From Acestrorhynchus altus (taxonomy: Eukaryota; Chordata; Actinopteri; Characiformes; Acestrorhynchidae): a DNA stretch of 64,000 nucleotides. The notes below the pieces were generated by a model that did not search any database, was not told the DNA's origin, and worked only from the letters and a program-made list of their open reading frames with translations. Shown here piece after piece: positions 12,301 to 22,795 of the stretch. The DNA is taken from positions 12,064,101 to 12,128,100 of the forward strand of contig CM067515.1 of assembly GCA_034509495.1 (NCBI GenBank), read 5' to 3'. The position numbers and the translations under genes were made by a program. The stretch's first letter is position 1. Each line of letters begins with the position of its first letter.

Positions 12301-14743
12301 GTTAGCGAGTGCATATTACCTTGTTGGTGTATTAAAAGCAATTACATAATGAACTACATATTTGATATAAAATTAAGTGTATTTCCATTCAAATTAGACC
12401 AAGCTTTAGCTGAGATTTCCATAAGGTAAGCAAGTTTCTGACACTTTATGAAATCCTGATATGTGAAAAATGGACAAAAGTGCACTTCATAACTGCAAAA
12501 ATGCTACTTTTTTCATTTCTTACAGAAAACAGCAGGGTGGTGTATTTTCCTTTAAATAACTTTTTTAAACTTTTGCAGTAAGTGGTTGTTAAATTTCACT
12601 TTCATATAAACAGTCTGATTTAAACAGCAGCAGCAGCAGCAGCACTGTGATTTACATAGCAAATCCTTTCATATCAAATTACAGGCGAATATGGGTTTAT
12701 GCCTCCTCCTTCCGGGCCCAGTCATAGTAAGAATGAGAAAACGAAAGCACGGCAGGTTTTTACCACCACTTTCAATAAGTAACCAGCCATCCTGTCTGAA
12801 GGGAAACGGAAAGGCTGCTGGGGGTTTCACACAGGAGTGACTGAACAGAGCTGCACTCTCAGCCTGAGCAGGAATGCACCGGTGCACAGGGTCACAAACA
12901 GTAGAGACTTACTGTAAGAGTCAGTGCCTGTTCAACACTGTCTTTACTTTAGAGAAGAATCTAGAAGTGAGATATGAATGGGGTTTTGGTTGGCAGCACA
13001 ATACAGTAGCTGTTTTCAGAGCCGGATCAGAGGTCTGTGTGTGTATTATAAGCACAATAGTTACACTAAATATGTATTGGTTGAGTCAGATTTGAGGCCT
13101 GAGGCTGTAAAGTCTCAGTAAATGCTACAATAGTACAGCATAGTGTTCACTACATCGCTTAGTAGAGGAAATGTTCAAATTATTGGCTTTATTAAATTAG
13201 CTTTAGGCTTAAGTGATCTTACTGAGAAACAGTAGGCTGTTTCCAAAGGCTCTTATAATTAATCCCATTTAAATGGGTTTTGGGACAGAATCATCTATGT
13301 TGGTTTGGTGTGAAATTCTGTTTTCTGCACTTCTACCAAACTTCTACCAAAATAACAGCAATAAAAGAGCTACCATTCCAAAGCGTTCAGAAAGGGACTG
13401 TATATACAATGGGGAAAGTAAGTATTTGATACACTGCTGATTTTGCAACTTTTCCCACCTACAAAGAATGGAGAGGTCTGTGATTTTTATCGTAGGTACA
13501 CAGAATTTAAAAAATCCAGAAAATCACATTGTATGTTTATTAAATAACTAATGCTAACTATTGCATGAAATGAGAATTTGATACAATAGAAAAACAGAAT
13601 TTAATATCAGCATTGAGTTTTAGCTCATTCCATAGATTTTCTATTGGGTTCATATCATCTTATGTTTCTTCCATTTTCTCATAATTGCACCAAAAGTTGT
13701 TGCCTTCTCACCAAGCTGCTTGCCTATTGTCCTGTAGCCCAACCTAGCCTTGTGCAGGGCTATAGTTTTTTTCCCTGGTGTCCTTAGACAGTTCTATGGT
13801 CTTGGGCATGGTGGACAGGTTGGAGTATGATTGACTGAATGTGTGGTCATGTGTCTTTTATACAGGTAACAAGTTCAAACAGGTGCAGCTAATACAATGA
13901 GTGCAGAGTAGGAGGCTTTCTTAAAGAAAAACTAACTAGGTTTGCGAGAGCCTGAATTCTTGCTGATTGGTAGGTGATGGAATACTTATGTCATTCAATA
14001 AAATACAAATTAATTATTTAAAGATGATTTTTTTAGATTCTGGCAGTGTATCAAATACTTGATATTACTATACTTACTATACTACTATAATTACTATACT
14101 ACTATACTATAGTAGTAATCAATACTTGATTACTACTATAAAAAAATGCCACCTTAAAGAACCATTGGAATTTATTTAGCATTCTTTGTCTGGTAAAATT
14201 GTTCTTCACTAAAATAAAAACCTCTTAAGATGGTTCTTTATGGTCTTCATGATGCAGATCATTCTTGAAAACAGAGGCATTACAAATAATTATTTGAGCA
14301 ATGCCACTTTTGCATCAGTGAACAATGATGTTTGTAGTGTGAAGTTCTAAATTTCCATGACTTGATGTAAAGGTTTTAATGTTACTCACACTCAGACATC
14401 TCTACAGGTATAGGTCAACGAGAATGCAGGAAACTACAGTCAGACAAATTCACAGTGACAGCATCAGGAATCAGACATGTGAACAGTTTATTGTCTCACC
14501 ACAGAAAGTCATCACAGTCATAATGTCTAAAACAATGCCTCAACATGAATGATTTGATATCTTAAGCTTTTGTCTTAAAACATATAGTAGTGAATCTCAG
14601 AATCTATAATATCATGGAAATGTATTTTATTGTAGATTCATATCTTAATTCGAAAAGGTAAACTGTCATATTTTATATACATTATATTTGTTTTAATGAT
14701 GTGTAATTTATATAAACATATTCAATATTCAACCAAAATTATA

Positions 14744-14779
<36 letters not shown>

Positions 14780-15493
14780 GCCAAATTGCCCCCAAAGGAA
14801 AACCTACTTTTTTAAAATTACCATAATTTGCCCATCATCAACACTACATATCAAACCTACAAGGCACTAGTAGATCTACGAGTCATTCTGTATAGTAAAC
14901 AAAATGGCTATATTTGCACTGATGACATTGTGACCCAAGGTTAACTTCACTACCACTATAAACAAAACGAATTCTCTACAATAAACTCATTGCACATTAG
15001 TGTCAATAACTTTACATTTCAGGATTTAAATAAATCCCCAAAATATGTATACAGCTGATGGCCAATCAACAAATATATTTAGTGCAGGCATCCTAGAATC
15101 TAGTAATGGCTGGATGTTAGCTGGTTTAAAAAATCTAATATGTGCAGAAATAAGCATTCAGAGTGGAAGTATCCCAAATGCCAACCTGGTAAACACAGGC
15201 AGAACAAAGCAGCCCTGTGAAGCCCGGGCTACAAGCAGGAAATGAAAAACACCAGCCTAGCAGAAAAAATACCAACTGTCATAGGATCAATCACACACTT
15301 AACTGGTCTAAAACATTTTCTTGAAGTGAGAAAAGACCTGCGGTCACTGTGGAAGGTTGTTTGTTCCTGAATTTGCAACAAATCCAGTGATCAAAACCCT
15401 TATTACTGACTAAATCCCTGCAGCTGTATCTACACACATAGTGAAAAACAACACTCAGAATATTCACTGGAATAGAAAATCAAACACAATCTT

Positions 15494-15566
<73 letters not shown>

Positions 15567-18500
15567 CATTTTATACTATTTTATTCCCAAATTTTCACAA
15601 TTCCATCTGAAAAAGCATAAAAAGGGGATAAATAACATTAAATAAACAATTAGGCTGTCTAGCAAATCCATTTTAGTGTCACGAAGTGAAGTCCTTGCTT
15701 TACAAAGACAGGATTTTCGAACTATGAAAGGATTACACAGTTTTTCAAATACCCATCATACTTGGCCAGCTAATTACTTGAGGCCTCTTTACATACAGAA
15801 TAATTCATGATTCAGTTTCCAAATAATGAGGAAAAAAAAGTCCCCCTCAATTGCATCATAAATGTGAGTCTTTCCATTGCACAACTCTCAGGTACAACAT
15901 CAATCCATGGTTCATTTGTTGGTGGGTCCTGCTGCATCCATTTTCTTGTTATAGTCTTTTTGCTGTCTGCCAATCAAACTTTAAGTAGGTATTTATCATT
16001 CTTTCCCATTAAATGAAGCACCTTTCCAAAATAAAGGTTCAACCATGGAAAATCTAACTTGATACCAAATAAATCCTTCATAAGTACCACTCTCTTGCCA
16101 AAGAAACACACAATTTTTGAACACAATTGCACTTCAACTGAAATAGTAGTCCATCCTCCAAGACACAGTTTGTGTTCTTCAGTTTAGTGTAGGTTACGCA
16201 GGTTAACACTAAAGTCTAAAGACGTTAAGGAGTTATTAATAATGGGAAGCTTATCATCAGAGATCATAATCATCAAACTCTTCACTCACTCATTACATGC
16301 CTCAAAACTGTGGCCAGATGTTCAGCATTGTGACACAATCCTAATGTGGTTACAAACAAGTGTGTGAAGATTTAAGCTTGTAGTTAATACAAATTGGTTA
16401 CTCTAAGCCAGAGATGAGTATGACTTGAGATTTGAGGTAGAAAATATGAAGGTTTTTATCCCCTCTAATCTAGTTTGAGTTAGTAAATAGTGCAAATAAC
16501 ATTCTTTGAAAAATCAGCTGGGTTTATCCCTTCTGCTCATTATTTAAAACCACATCAAACTATCCACATAGCAAGCATATATTGATCTGCTGACTTAAAA
16601 AGGCTCACTGACTGACAGTGCTGGTCAACCTTCCCATGGAGTAGACCAGGGTTTCTCAACCTGTGGGCTAGAAACTGCCACTGGGCCAGGAAGCACTCTC
16701 TAGTGGTCCATAGGCCCATCCTCAGGGTGAGGTAATAGTCCATAGTGGGTCAGAAATGACACTTTAGATCGCAACTGAGACCCTAAATCTCACATCTTCA
16801 TTCTTAGATAAATAAAATGCAAAAACTATTTCACATTAAAAGTTGAGTTTTCTTGTGGGCTGTTATTCTTTGTAGTTATAGGTGGAAAAGGTTGAGAACT
16901 CCTGGATTAGATCACATGGATAATTCTCCTGTTTACAAGAACTAACTAGTTTCTAATCTCCTCCTATTTTAAATGCACACACTTTTATTTTAGAAATAGA
17001 CAAACACAAATATTATAAATGACTGTGAAAACAACAAAAACAAGAGGCTTATATAAAACTAATTTTATTTGAAAATGTTGTTGACACTGTTCCGGATGGA
17101 AATGATTACATTTATTACAATTATTACAACAGAAAAAATAAAGAATGATAAATTAATAAATTGGAGCAGAAAATTTGTGTTATTTTGTTAATACTCTTCT
17201 GAACCAACTGTCCAGAAAAACATGAGCAAATGATAAAATACCAGTGGCCAGATTTGCCATCAGGGGGCCAACAGTGGGTCACTATCCTCTTGCTCAGGGT
17301 AGGGCTGAGCAATATAACACAGTTATTTTACACAAGATATAAATAATGACCATGTTTGTAATACTGCATCTGCTACTCAGGTTACCATCTGTGCATGACG
17401 TTTGTGATGGCTTGGTAGAATGTGCATTTGGACATACATTTCATTATATGTGAGATACATTTCAAATATACTGTTTAATTTTATAAACGATTTGTGTACT
17501 TTAAGGACATTGCTTTTGTCATATTTACGAACTCCATGTTGTATTTTAATATTTGCGTCACTAGGACAATATGTTTGTGTGCTTGTTTATTTGATTGTTT
17601 GATTTGTGGTCCTTTAGCTAGATCCGTATCAGGCTGAATTTCATTTTCAAAGTACGCTGACAATATCTCTACAAAAATGAGTCTGCACTGCATCAGTTTG
17701 AGGAATCAGATTAAAAAAGGCGAGTGTACAGTAAACCAACTTTCCATTTGACGTCTGCAGTGGTTGCACATGGGCTTTATGTATGTGATGCACACAATTC
17801 AGTCTGGGTTTCAGGCTGAAATGAGTTCCTCAGCATGCTAACTGCTTCCCAGAAGCAAGCTTCTGAATGACTAATATTGAGCATGTAGAGCCCTTCTGGT
17901 ACTACTGAGTAATATTGAAGATGTGGGCCCCTGCTTTCTGTGTACTGGAATGAGTAATAACGAAGCCAAAGCCTCAATCTCTTCTCTATTCTGTGAAGGG
18001 AATAATATTGCAGATGTAGGCCGCAATGGGGTAACCCTAAATGAGTCAAATGATCGAACCATGCCTTATCTCACAAGCCTACATCATGAAGAAGAAAGCT
18101 ATTTGTATCAGTCAAGCCTCAAGCATATCTTTGGCACTGTGAATGGTATAGCTCCCTGACCAGAGTTGACTCATCTTCACTGAAATTTCACCCACAGAGT
18201 TAAGAGTCTGCCATCTGCACAAACACTTCCTGTGAAATTGACAACTTTGAACATCAGTTTCGGGGAAGATTGCACTTTAGAGCTTTTCTTGGAATCTTGG
18301 AGCCAATTAAACATTCACAAACTCACAAAAGTAGTTTTTTACTCTTATCAGCAAAATGGACAGAATTACTGCACCTATAAGCATGTTACACATTTTCATT
18401 TTCATTTACATTTACATTTGCGGCATTTAGCAGACGCCCTTATCCAGAGCGACTTACAAAAGTGCTCTGCTGTTTAATTTTCATGTATACTTTACATACT

Positions 18501-21090
18501 ACACTTTATATTTTCCATATAAGAACAACAGTTTATCAGAAGAGTGAGTGTGTTTACATGCACCCACTAATCTGTAAAATGCAGAAAATATTTTAGAATT
18601 ATTTAAAATTTTTACATGCACTTGAGTAGCCAGATAAGGGGAAACTCTGGGTTTACTCTGAGTCAGGCAGTAATCGTCTTTCTGCTTTGCAACCAGCCAT
18701 TATGCTTACAGGATAGACATAAGTCACACATTGTACAACCCCAAACTTAAAGCCAGAATTCCACTTAAATAGGAATATTTATTCTTCATTTTGTCCATTT
18801 TAATGGTATCAACATTGCTCCAAAAGTATTTTGTCTAATAGGTGCTGTGTTAGATGCTGCTTGCTTATTTCCAGTACCATGGTCTGTTTTCACACATACG
18901 CAGACTGAAAAATCCAAGACAACTACAATTGTACGTATACATGCACTGAGAAGTTGAGCTAAAATCCAGCTTTTGTAATCAGATTTGTTGACCTAATCCG
19001 GATCTAAGAAATCGAGTATGCTGTTTACACGATCAGCTGAATAATCAGATAACTGTAGAATGTATGATTATTGATGGACTGTTGTGTGCATATAAATGGA
19101 TTAAACCACATTAGCAAGTCTGCTTGTGTTCAGTGCTGATCAATGGACTTCCATTACTTTCTAGTATCACTAATCACCAGCGCAAAACTAATGAAGAAAA
19201 CTTCAAGCAACAAACATGTCCAGGCCACTTGACACATTTGATGTAATGGAATATTTTTTTTTTTTTTACCAAACATTTCTTTTAAACCATTAACATTAAC
19301 ATACTTTTGTATCTGACGTGGGAAAGTCCAGAAAGTAAAAAAAACACACACCCAGGCAGTTTACTTTATTCTTTTGTCCAGTTTAAATAATAATGTGTCA
19401 CATTCAGAAACCATATTAGCAAGCCTGCTTGTGTGTAATGTTTTAGTCAGCTAGTGCACTGCAAAATCCTGAACAACTGACTTCCATTACTTGCGAGCCT
19501 CATTTAGTCCCAGTGCAAAACCAAAGAAGCAAACTTCAGACACCAAACATGTCTTGGCCAGGCAATTACATTTGATTTAATGGAAAAGTTAAGTGTAGTC
19601 TTCCTTTATTGCCAAACTCTTCTTTTAAAACACCAACAGAATCAGTGTGAACATGCTGCAGCAGCTTATTCCTCTGCCTTTTGGCTGAGGCTCAGCATGA
19701 ATATTTCATTTATATTTAGACCACAAAGCTGTTAAATGTTACATTTAGGTTTCAAACAGGAAAGAGCTTGTTGTCTGACTGCAGCTTCCTTCATCGCCCC
19801 TCTTCAAATCCGTGACTAAAAACAGACCACATACCAGCTGACATGACAGACTTTGCCGTAAGAAGCATCTCTTAAATTTCCACCCCATTCACATTGCACA
19901 AACGTGCGTGGGTCGCCATCCGTGGACGTGTCAATAGCACCCTCAGAGCAAAAGTTTATAGAGACACAATAGGAAGGCCATGCTTTGCCTCTGAAACCAC
20001 ACGCTGTTCAAATTGCAACTCTGCAGGCAACCCGGGGCCTTTACTCACACAGTGATCTTTACAATTATGAGAAAATGTCCATCTAGCTTCAGGTGGGCGT
20101 AGAATGAAAGGAATGATGACAGATCAAGCAGTTGATACGCATTCTGATATCACAAATTTTCCCACAGCCTAAGATTCTGGGCTGTATCATGGGAAAAAAA
20201 GACAACACTATGTTTTTCCAAAACGAAAGCCATACAGTTTGTGTATGGAAAAACATTGTTTTTCTGACGTCACCAAAACCCAAATATGTAGCAACCGTTT
20301 AGCCCCGCTCATCCATACTGAAGCTTTTGAGACATCATAATAACTACTGCTTTTACATGCTCATTGCATTTTTCCTATTCAGCCTGTAGCATATTAGCTC
20401 CACCCACTACATTAACTATAGATAAAGAAAAATAATTATCTCCCTCAGTATCACCAGGTCTCATATCAGGGGGTAATAACAAGAAGAGGCAAGGAGTTGC
20501 TGTACACTGTTCCATAATAGGAAAGTAAATAAATTGGGCAATGAACATGATGTTAGAAGGTCATTTAGAATTTCCTTCCACTCCACTCACTCACTGCACA
20601 GCCCGCAGCTGCTTCTCCATATCCGTACACAGACCAACACATTAAAAGATTGGGAGAAACACAGTGAAACATAAAATAATCCTACTAAGACCAGATGATG
20701 ATGTTATCTGTGTTAATGTAGTATTGTAGAATAAAATGAGGAAAAACACAGCCTGACTCATATCAGCTCTGTCATGTGAATACAAGTAGATATCTGCTGA
20801 AGCTGACGTTTGCTGTAACACATCTAATGCAATAACACTTCCATAACACTTTTACAGTAACTGCTAAGTACAATTATCCAGGATGGAAATGACTCACGCC
20901 TGGCAGAGCAATGGGTGAGGAATTAGAGAGAGATGAGAAGTCGGTTTAGCTTCAGGGAGAAGTAGGGGGAATTCAAGAGCTCACTATGGCAGGTATGTTC
21001 TTACCTGGTTTGGTGGACTCTCCTCTGTAGTCTCCTCACAAACATCTATTTGTTCCTCCACCACGTTCACCTCTCCATGTGGGTCTGACA
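2145..21090 (-). CDS. arid5a: arid5a, AT-rich interaction domain protein 5A (six exons, 5' end unresolved)
   Basis: Exons on the minus strand: 21005-21090, 11719-11890, 9977-10029, 5363-5460, 4174-4330 and 2145-3326. All junctions have GT/AG ends and compatible phases. They join into about 582 residues, close to the roughly 594 of human ARID5A. Residues about 59-147 form the ARID domain: AFVINLYLFMKERGTPIERI, then LGFKQINLWKIYKAVETLGG, RRLWKNVYDELGGSPGSTSA and HYERLVLPFERH. GEEDKPLPPSKPRKQYK follows. The INLWKIYKAV and SKPRKQYK wording fits ARID5A rather than ARID5B. The C-terminal exon retains SPLEKKKRLAQ and a CWVP motif like the family's SPLAKKKLLAQ and CWVSP. ARID5A binds AT-rich DNA and, in mammals, stabilises Il6 and Stat3 mRNAs. 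The first exon here opens with a split codon (x|TG). The start is therefore either an ATG formed across that junction or the first in-frame ATG at 11876-11878. Confidence 0.92.
3327..4173 (-). other. arid5a: arid5a intron, nothing recognised
   Basis: An 847-base intron with GTAAAT donor and TTTCCAG acceptor. I saw no coding frame or recognisable repeat in it. Confidence 0.6.
4174..4330 (-). CDS. arid5a: arid5a exon: end of ARID domain and basic linker
   Basis: The acceptor TTCAACAG leads into one base that completes Arg (AG|G). Then come LVLPFERHRRGEEDKP, LPPSKPRKQYK and a Lys/Arg-rich tail (GKKRRRTAERDDLE). The exon ends in phase 0 before GTAAAT. The basic cluster is a likely nuclear-localisation region. 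Confidence 0.93.
4695..4802. repeat. dispersed repeat copy (same family as 43265-43440)
   Basis: AGGAGTGACTAACCCTGTTC, then CCTTCCTGCAGA and TAATTACTGCCTTCAGAAG, closely parallel 43265-43350. This looks like one arm of a common fish MITE-type repeat. It lies in an arid5a intron. Confidence 0.5.
5168..5200. repeat. (AAAT)n microsatellite
   Basis: A short AATA/AAAT tetranucleotide run with one interruption (TGAATA), inside an arid5a intron. Confidence 0.8.
5363..5460 (-). CDS. arid5a: arid5a exon: ARID domain core
   Basis: The acceptor TGTGATCAG at 5461-5469 is followed by 32 codons, VTARRLWKNVYDELGGSPGS and TSAATCTRRHYE, plus AG of a split Arg before GTAAGC. This is the most conserved block of the ARID5 ARID domain (helices 4-6). 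A MITE-type repeat starts only a few bases upstream of the acceptor. Confidence 0.95.
5475..6240. mobile_element. non-autonomous DNA transposon relic (family A)
   Basis: ATATTGGGACACCTGTTCATTCATTC at the left and GGGGTCCACAAACATTTG near the right match the ends of the element at 22796-23102. The interior (CTGCTTTGCTTGCAGTAACT, TTAGATTTTGGAG, CCTGGCATTAGGCATGGT, TCCTATTCTATTGGCAGTAC) recurs at 31795-32160 and 41080-41430. It carries no coding frame of its own. The copy is diverged and has an extra AT-rich segment around 5750-5960. Confidence 0.6.
6688..6840. mobile_element. palindromic MITE
   Basis: The left arm (AGTGCCAGTATGGCTGCAGG, then TTTTC) and the right arm (GAAAACCTGCAGCCACACCGG, then CCCTTTATG) are inverted copies about 90 bases apart. 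This long-TIR, no-gene structure is typical of a MITE. It lies in an arid5a intron. Confidence 0.6.
6875..7030. mobile_element. MITE with ACCGTATTTTCCGGA inverted ends (copy 1)
   Basis: It begins ACCGTATTTTCCGGACTATA and ends TATTCCGGAAAATACGGT, a near-perfect terminal inverted repeat. The inner arms pair as well (ATAAGCCGC with GCGGCTTAT). A second copy is at 8419-8589. The superfamily is uncertain. Confidence 0.7.
7487..8860 (+). mobile_element. degenerate Tc1/mariner element with a nested MITE
   Basis: Inverted sub-terminal repeats are visible: TTGTGAGTGGCAAAAGTATG at 7562-7581 pairs with CATACCTTTGCCACTCACAGA near 8657-8680. The right end (TCTAAAGGGTTTACAAACTC, then ACCCCTGTA) is a Tc1-type terminus. 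The interior retains the Tc1 N-terminal recognition region in pieces: SEELRRRAVDALQAGKGYK, then a frame break, then words matching 'TVRQIVYKWRKL'. Many stops and deletions make it inactive. It is interrupted by the MITE at 8419-8589 and lies in an arid5a intron. Confidence 0.75.
8419..8589. mobile_element. MITE with ACCGTATTTTCCGGA inverted ends (copy 2, nested)
   Basis: It begins TACCGTATTTTCCGGAATAT and ends with the inverted form CTGGAAAATACGGTA. It contains a second internal CCGGAATATAAGCCGCAC motif. It is the same family as 6875-7030 and sits inside the Tc1 relic, so it inserted later. Confidence 0.7.
8861..9976 (-). other. arid5a: arid5a intron remainder, mostly unrecognised
   Basis: No exon signal is seen. 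A 99-codon plus-strand frame at 9161-9460 matches no family I know and has no splice context. From about 9470 to 9900 the text repeats TAGTAACT/AGTAATAGTTAG-type words, suggesting a diverged repeat arm. Confidence 0.4.
9977..10029 (-). CDS. arid5a: arid5a mini-exon: ARID helix (INLWKIYKAV)
   Basis: A 53-base exon. The acceptor TTTTACAG is followed by TC, which completes Ile with the A of the previous exon (A|TC), then NLWKIYKAVETLGGYDS, then the donor GTAAGTGC. The product joins FKQ to INLWKIYKAV exactly as in vertebrate ARID5A. It is too short to stand out as an open reading frame but is certain from the phase match on both sides. Confidence 0.95.
10311..11023. mobile_element. long-TIR non-autonomous DNA transposon (about 710 bp)
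   Basis: The outer ends are TATACACTACTGGTCAAAAT and ACTTTTGGCCGGTAGTGTATA, inverted copies. The inversion continues inward for about 150 bases per side: GAGATCACATC pairs with GATGTGATC, and TTTCACTGGTTTACAATCAA pairs with TTGATTGTAAACCAGTAAAA. The core holds words widespread in fish repeats (CAGTGTCACTGCAGTGCTGA; GACACTGACATGGTGGTGGTG). A related core lies at 41935-42560. The TA dinucleotides at both ends suggest a TA target. Confidence 0.75.
11023..11718 (-). other. arid5a: arid5a intron segment, nothing recognised
   Basis: AT-rich intron between the long-TIR element and the next exon. No coding or repeat family was recognised, apart from short low-complexity runs. Confidence 0.4.
11719..11890 (-). 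CDS. arid5a: arid5a exon: start of ARID domain
   Basis: The acceptor TTGTTTCAG precedes 57 codons plus A of a split Ile before GTGAGTAC. It begins SNREMENPEQTSSS, runs through an acidic Ser/Glu stretch, and enters the ARID domain at AFVINLYLFMKERGTPIERI, ending PHLGFKQ. The ATG at 11876-11878 (MENPEQ) is the first in-frame methionine in the readable gene and may be the start if upstream exons are non-coding. Confidence 0.93.
11891..13404 (-). other. arid5a: arid5a intron with a GC-richer island near 12690-12890
   Basis: No exon was recognised. A (CAG)n-like run is at 12624-12642. The segment 12690-12890 is richer in GC than its surroundings and contains IRF-like and ETS-like words (listed separately). 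Confidence 0.4.
12710..12760. promoter_or_regulatory. arid5a: candidate IRF/ETS regulatory cluster in arid5a intron
   Basis: GAAAACGAAAG at 12737-12747 is a two-half-site IRF motif (GAAANNGAAA). CTTCCGGGCC at 12710-12719 is, on the minus strand, a CCGGAAG ETS-type site. Both lie in the intron just upstream of the ARID-domain exon. Function is inferred from motifs only. Confidence 0.3.
13405..14063 (-). mobile_element. internally deleted Tc1/mariner copy (family B)
   Basis: The left end TACAATGGGGAAAGTAAGTA, then TTTGATACACTGC, matches the termini of the full-length element at 60803-62144. The right part ends at GGCAGTGTATCAAATACTTGA, lacking the outermost bases. In between, about half the element is missing. 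Retained words (CACCAAGCTGCTTGCCTATT; GTGTCCTTAGACAG) are the reverse complement of the transposase start region. It lies in an arid5a intron. Confidence 0.75.
14064..14140. repeat. TACTATA-rich imperfect tandem tract
   Basis: TTACTATACTACTATA words are repeated and partly inverted (TAGTAGTAATCAATACTTGAT) immediately after the truncated transposon. It looks like slippage or repair at the broken transposon end. Confidence 0.55.
14742..14779. repeat. (ATT)n microsatellite
   Basis: About a dozen uninterrupted TTA units in an arid5a intron. Confidence 0.9.
14780..18390 (-). other. arid5a: arid5a intron, largely unrecognised
   Basis: It contains an AT microsatellite (15499-15561) and two weak copies of a short dispersed repeat built on 'gtggtcc' words: 16640-16760 with an arm near 16880, and 17215-17305. 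The second resembles 22010-22115. No exon-like frame with family similarity was found. Confidence 0.4.
15499..15561. repeat. (AT)n microsatellite
   Basis: An uninterrupted TA run of about 60 bases. Confidence 0.9.
18392..18472. repeat. dispersed fish repeat (CATTTACATTTGCGG type)
   Basis: It reads CATTTACATTTGCGGCATTT, then AGCAGACGCCCTTATCCAGA and GCGACTTACA. I recognise this highly dispersed short repeat from many fish genomes. No coding capacity. Confidence 0.6.
18540..19105. repeat. probable diverged DNA-transposon-like repeat
   Basis: Repeated 'ttacatgcac' words (18555, 18613, 18937) together with ATCCGGAT and AATCAGAT words suggest a decayed MITE-like element. Ends are not clear. Confidence 0.35.
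19100..19620. repeat. two-copy tandem duplication, unit about 300 bp
   Basis: Unit 1 near 19105-19250 (TTAGCAAGTCTGCTTGTGTT, GACTTCCATTACTT, AAACATGTCCAGGCCA) recurs in order near 19405-19580 (TTAGCAAGCCTGCTTGTGTG, GACTTCCATTACTT, AAACATGTCTTGGCCA). The copies are diverged and have small indels. They lie in an arid5a intron. Confidence 0.65.
19621..21004 (-). other. arid5a: arid5a intron, nothing recognised
   Basis: No exon or repeat family was recognised. A small inverted repeat of TTTTTCC/GGAAAAA words around 20185-20265 is the only structure noted. Confidence 0.4.
21005..21090 (-). CDS. arid5a: arid5a most 5' recognised coding exon
   Basis: The acceptor TTGTTTTTAG is followed by TG of a split codon, then SDPHGEVNVVEEQIDVCEET and TEESPPNQ, then the donor GTAAGA in phase 0. 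That matches the phase-0 start of the next exon. The acidic Glu-rich composition resembles the region just N-terminal to the ARID domain in human ARID5A. A (TG)n run on the minus strand lies about 18 bases upstream of the acceptor. Confidence 0.72.
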
Positions 21091-21107
21091 CTAAAAACAA
21101 GCACCAC

Positions 21108-21133
21108 CCACACACACACACACACACACACAA
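21108..21133. repeat. (CA)n microsatellite next to arid5a acceptor
   Basis: The CA run on the plus strand is (TG)n in the arid5a transcript, about 18 bases before the splice acceptor at 21091. Confidence 0.85.
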
Positions 21134-22509
21134 AGGATGGTCAGTTACAGGCCAACAAATATACCATACATGTAAAGCTAAGTACCTGCAAATTCTTCCG
21201 AATCAGTACACACATTACTGGCTGTTTACGTTACTCAAATATGAGTATCATTCTACCCACAAGTGCCTTCAGCAAAACCACAAGGAGCAAAGACAAATGA
21301 TGTGAAAAGCATTGTGGTGATTCTGGTGTTGTTCAACCAGACATTTTGCAATAAGTCTGTTCCATTCTTTCATCCACATCAATCTCATGGGCTTGTTTTT
21401 GTTCCTCACTAAAAAAAACAAAAAAAACATGTCCTTCTGTTTGTCCAGATGAGAAAGAGGAAGGCCTTTTCTCTGTATAAGGTATTATATACGTGTGTGT
21501 GAATAAATAAAAAATAATACCCAAATGTGTGGGGAAAGTCAAATTATTACAGCTACCTTCTGAAAAGGGGCTCGTAGATGTACAATAATGCACACAGTAA
21601 TTTACCACATTACTACATATTTAGTTGAAATATGTAGAGTCTTCCAACCACATATCACATTTGACCCTATTGGAGTATTTCAAGAGTGTAAACAGACATA
21701 CACCTGTGAGAAAATGTGAGTCTAACAAAATGCTAGCTAGCTATTTATACTTTACTTTTTGACTCCCCGTGACAAAGTTACCTCTGATTTAGATATGTTT
21801 ATTCATATATATATATACAGTTATTTTAAGCTTACTATGTTACAAACAGTAGGTAGTAGGTTTACAAACATAATTGTCTATGCTTTAGAACTCGATGTTA
21901 TGCTGGAGGAAATTTATTGACTAAACGTACAACAGACACGAAAGAAAGATAAATGAATAAATGGGACTCTGAGAAGAAAATGAACAATAAAAAGTAGCAT
22001 TTTGTGTAATGCTCTTCCAGAGACTTTAAGTGCCTGTGGACCACCCAGAAAACACTAGAGTAAAATGCCATTGGTGGACCAACAGTGGTCCGAAATCCTC
22101 TTGCTATCAGGAGAGGCTACTTAGGTAATAAGCTATTGTGTGTCTCAGGTCATGTGCAGTAAATTACAGTAAGTTACTGTAGCTGCCAAATTCAACTGTG
22201 GCAAAGTATTTCCATCAAAGTAAACAAAATAAAAATAAAGACCAAAAAAGTAAAGAAAATATAGTTTCTTTCTAAGTCAGCCTTGAACAATAATCTACAC
22301 ATAAAACCGTTTATTTGGTCTGTGGGTGAAAATGTTCCATAGATATGATCAGAAATGTTTGTTTTTTGAGGAACAGACAGTACATTTAGAATAAAAAAAA
22401 AAAAGTGAGCGAATGTCTTTACAGTTTGCAGTTCTAAGGTAAAGGTGGGGGTTTTGTGAAATAAATGAGAAAGGGGTAAAAGGGGTAGTAAAAGTGCAGA
22501 AACAGAAAG

Positions 22510-22511
<2 letters not shown>
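21134..22511 (-). other. probable arid5a intron, unrecognised
   Basis: No exon is seen. A repeat fragment near 22010-22115 (TGGTGGACCAACAGTGGTCC) is shared in part with 17215-17305. Confidence 0.35.

Positions 22512-22564
<53 letters not shown>
22512..22564. repeat. (GA)n microsatellite
   Basis: An uninterrupted AG run of about 52 bases. It generates a spurious Leu/Ser frame on the minus strand. Confidence 0.9.
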
Positions 22565-22566
<2 letters not shown>

Positions 22567-22795
22567 ACTAATATGAAACCGCATGATTACAACACTGCTT
22601 CCTGTCTGTGTGTATAAACCACAGCTCAGTGCTAGCCTTTTCTAATATGAAATATCACTACACAAACACAGCATACATCTTCAAATGTACACTGGAAGTA
22701 TATGTTTTGTCTCCAATGACAACAGCTCTTTGACAAAGGACATGTCTTCAAGACACATGTGTCTGTCTGTGTGTGTGCGATGTGTTGTAATGTGA

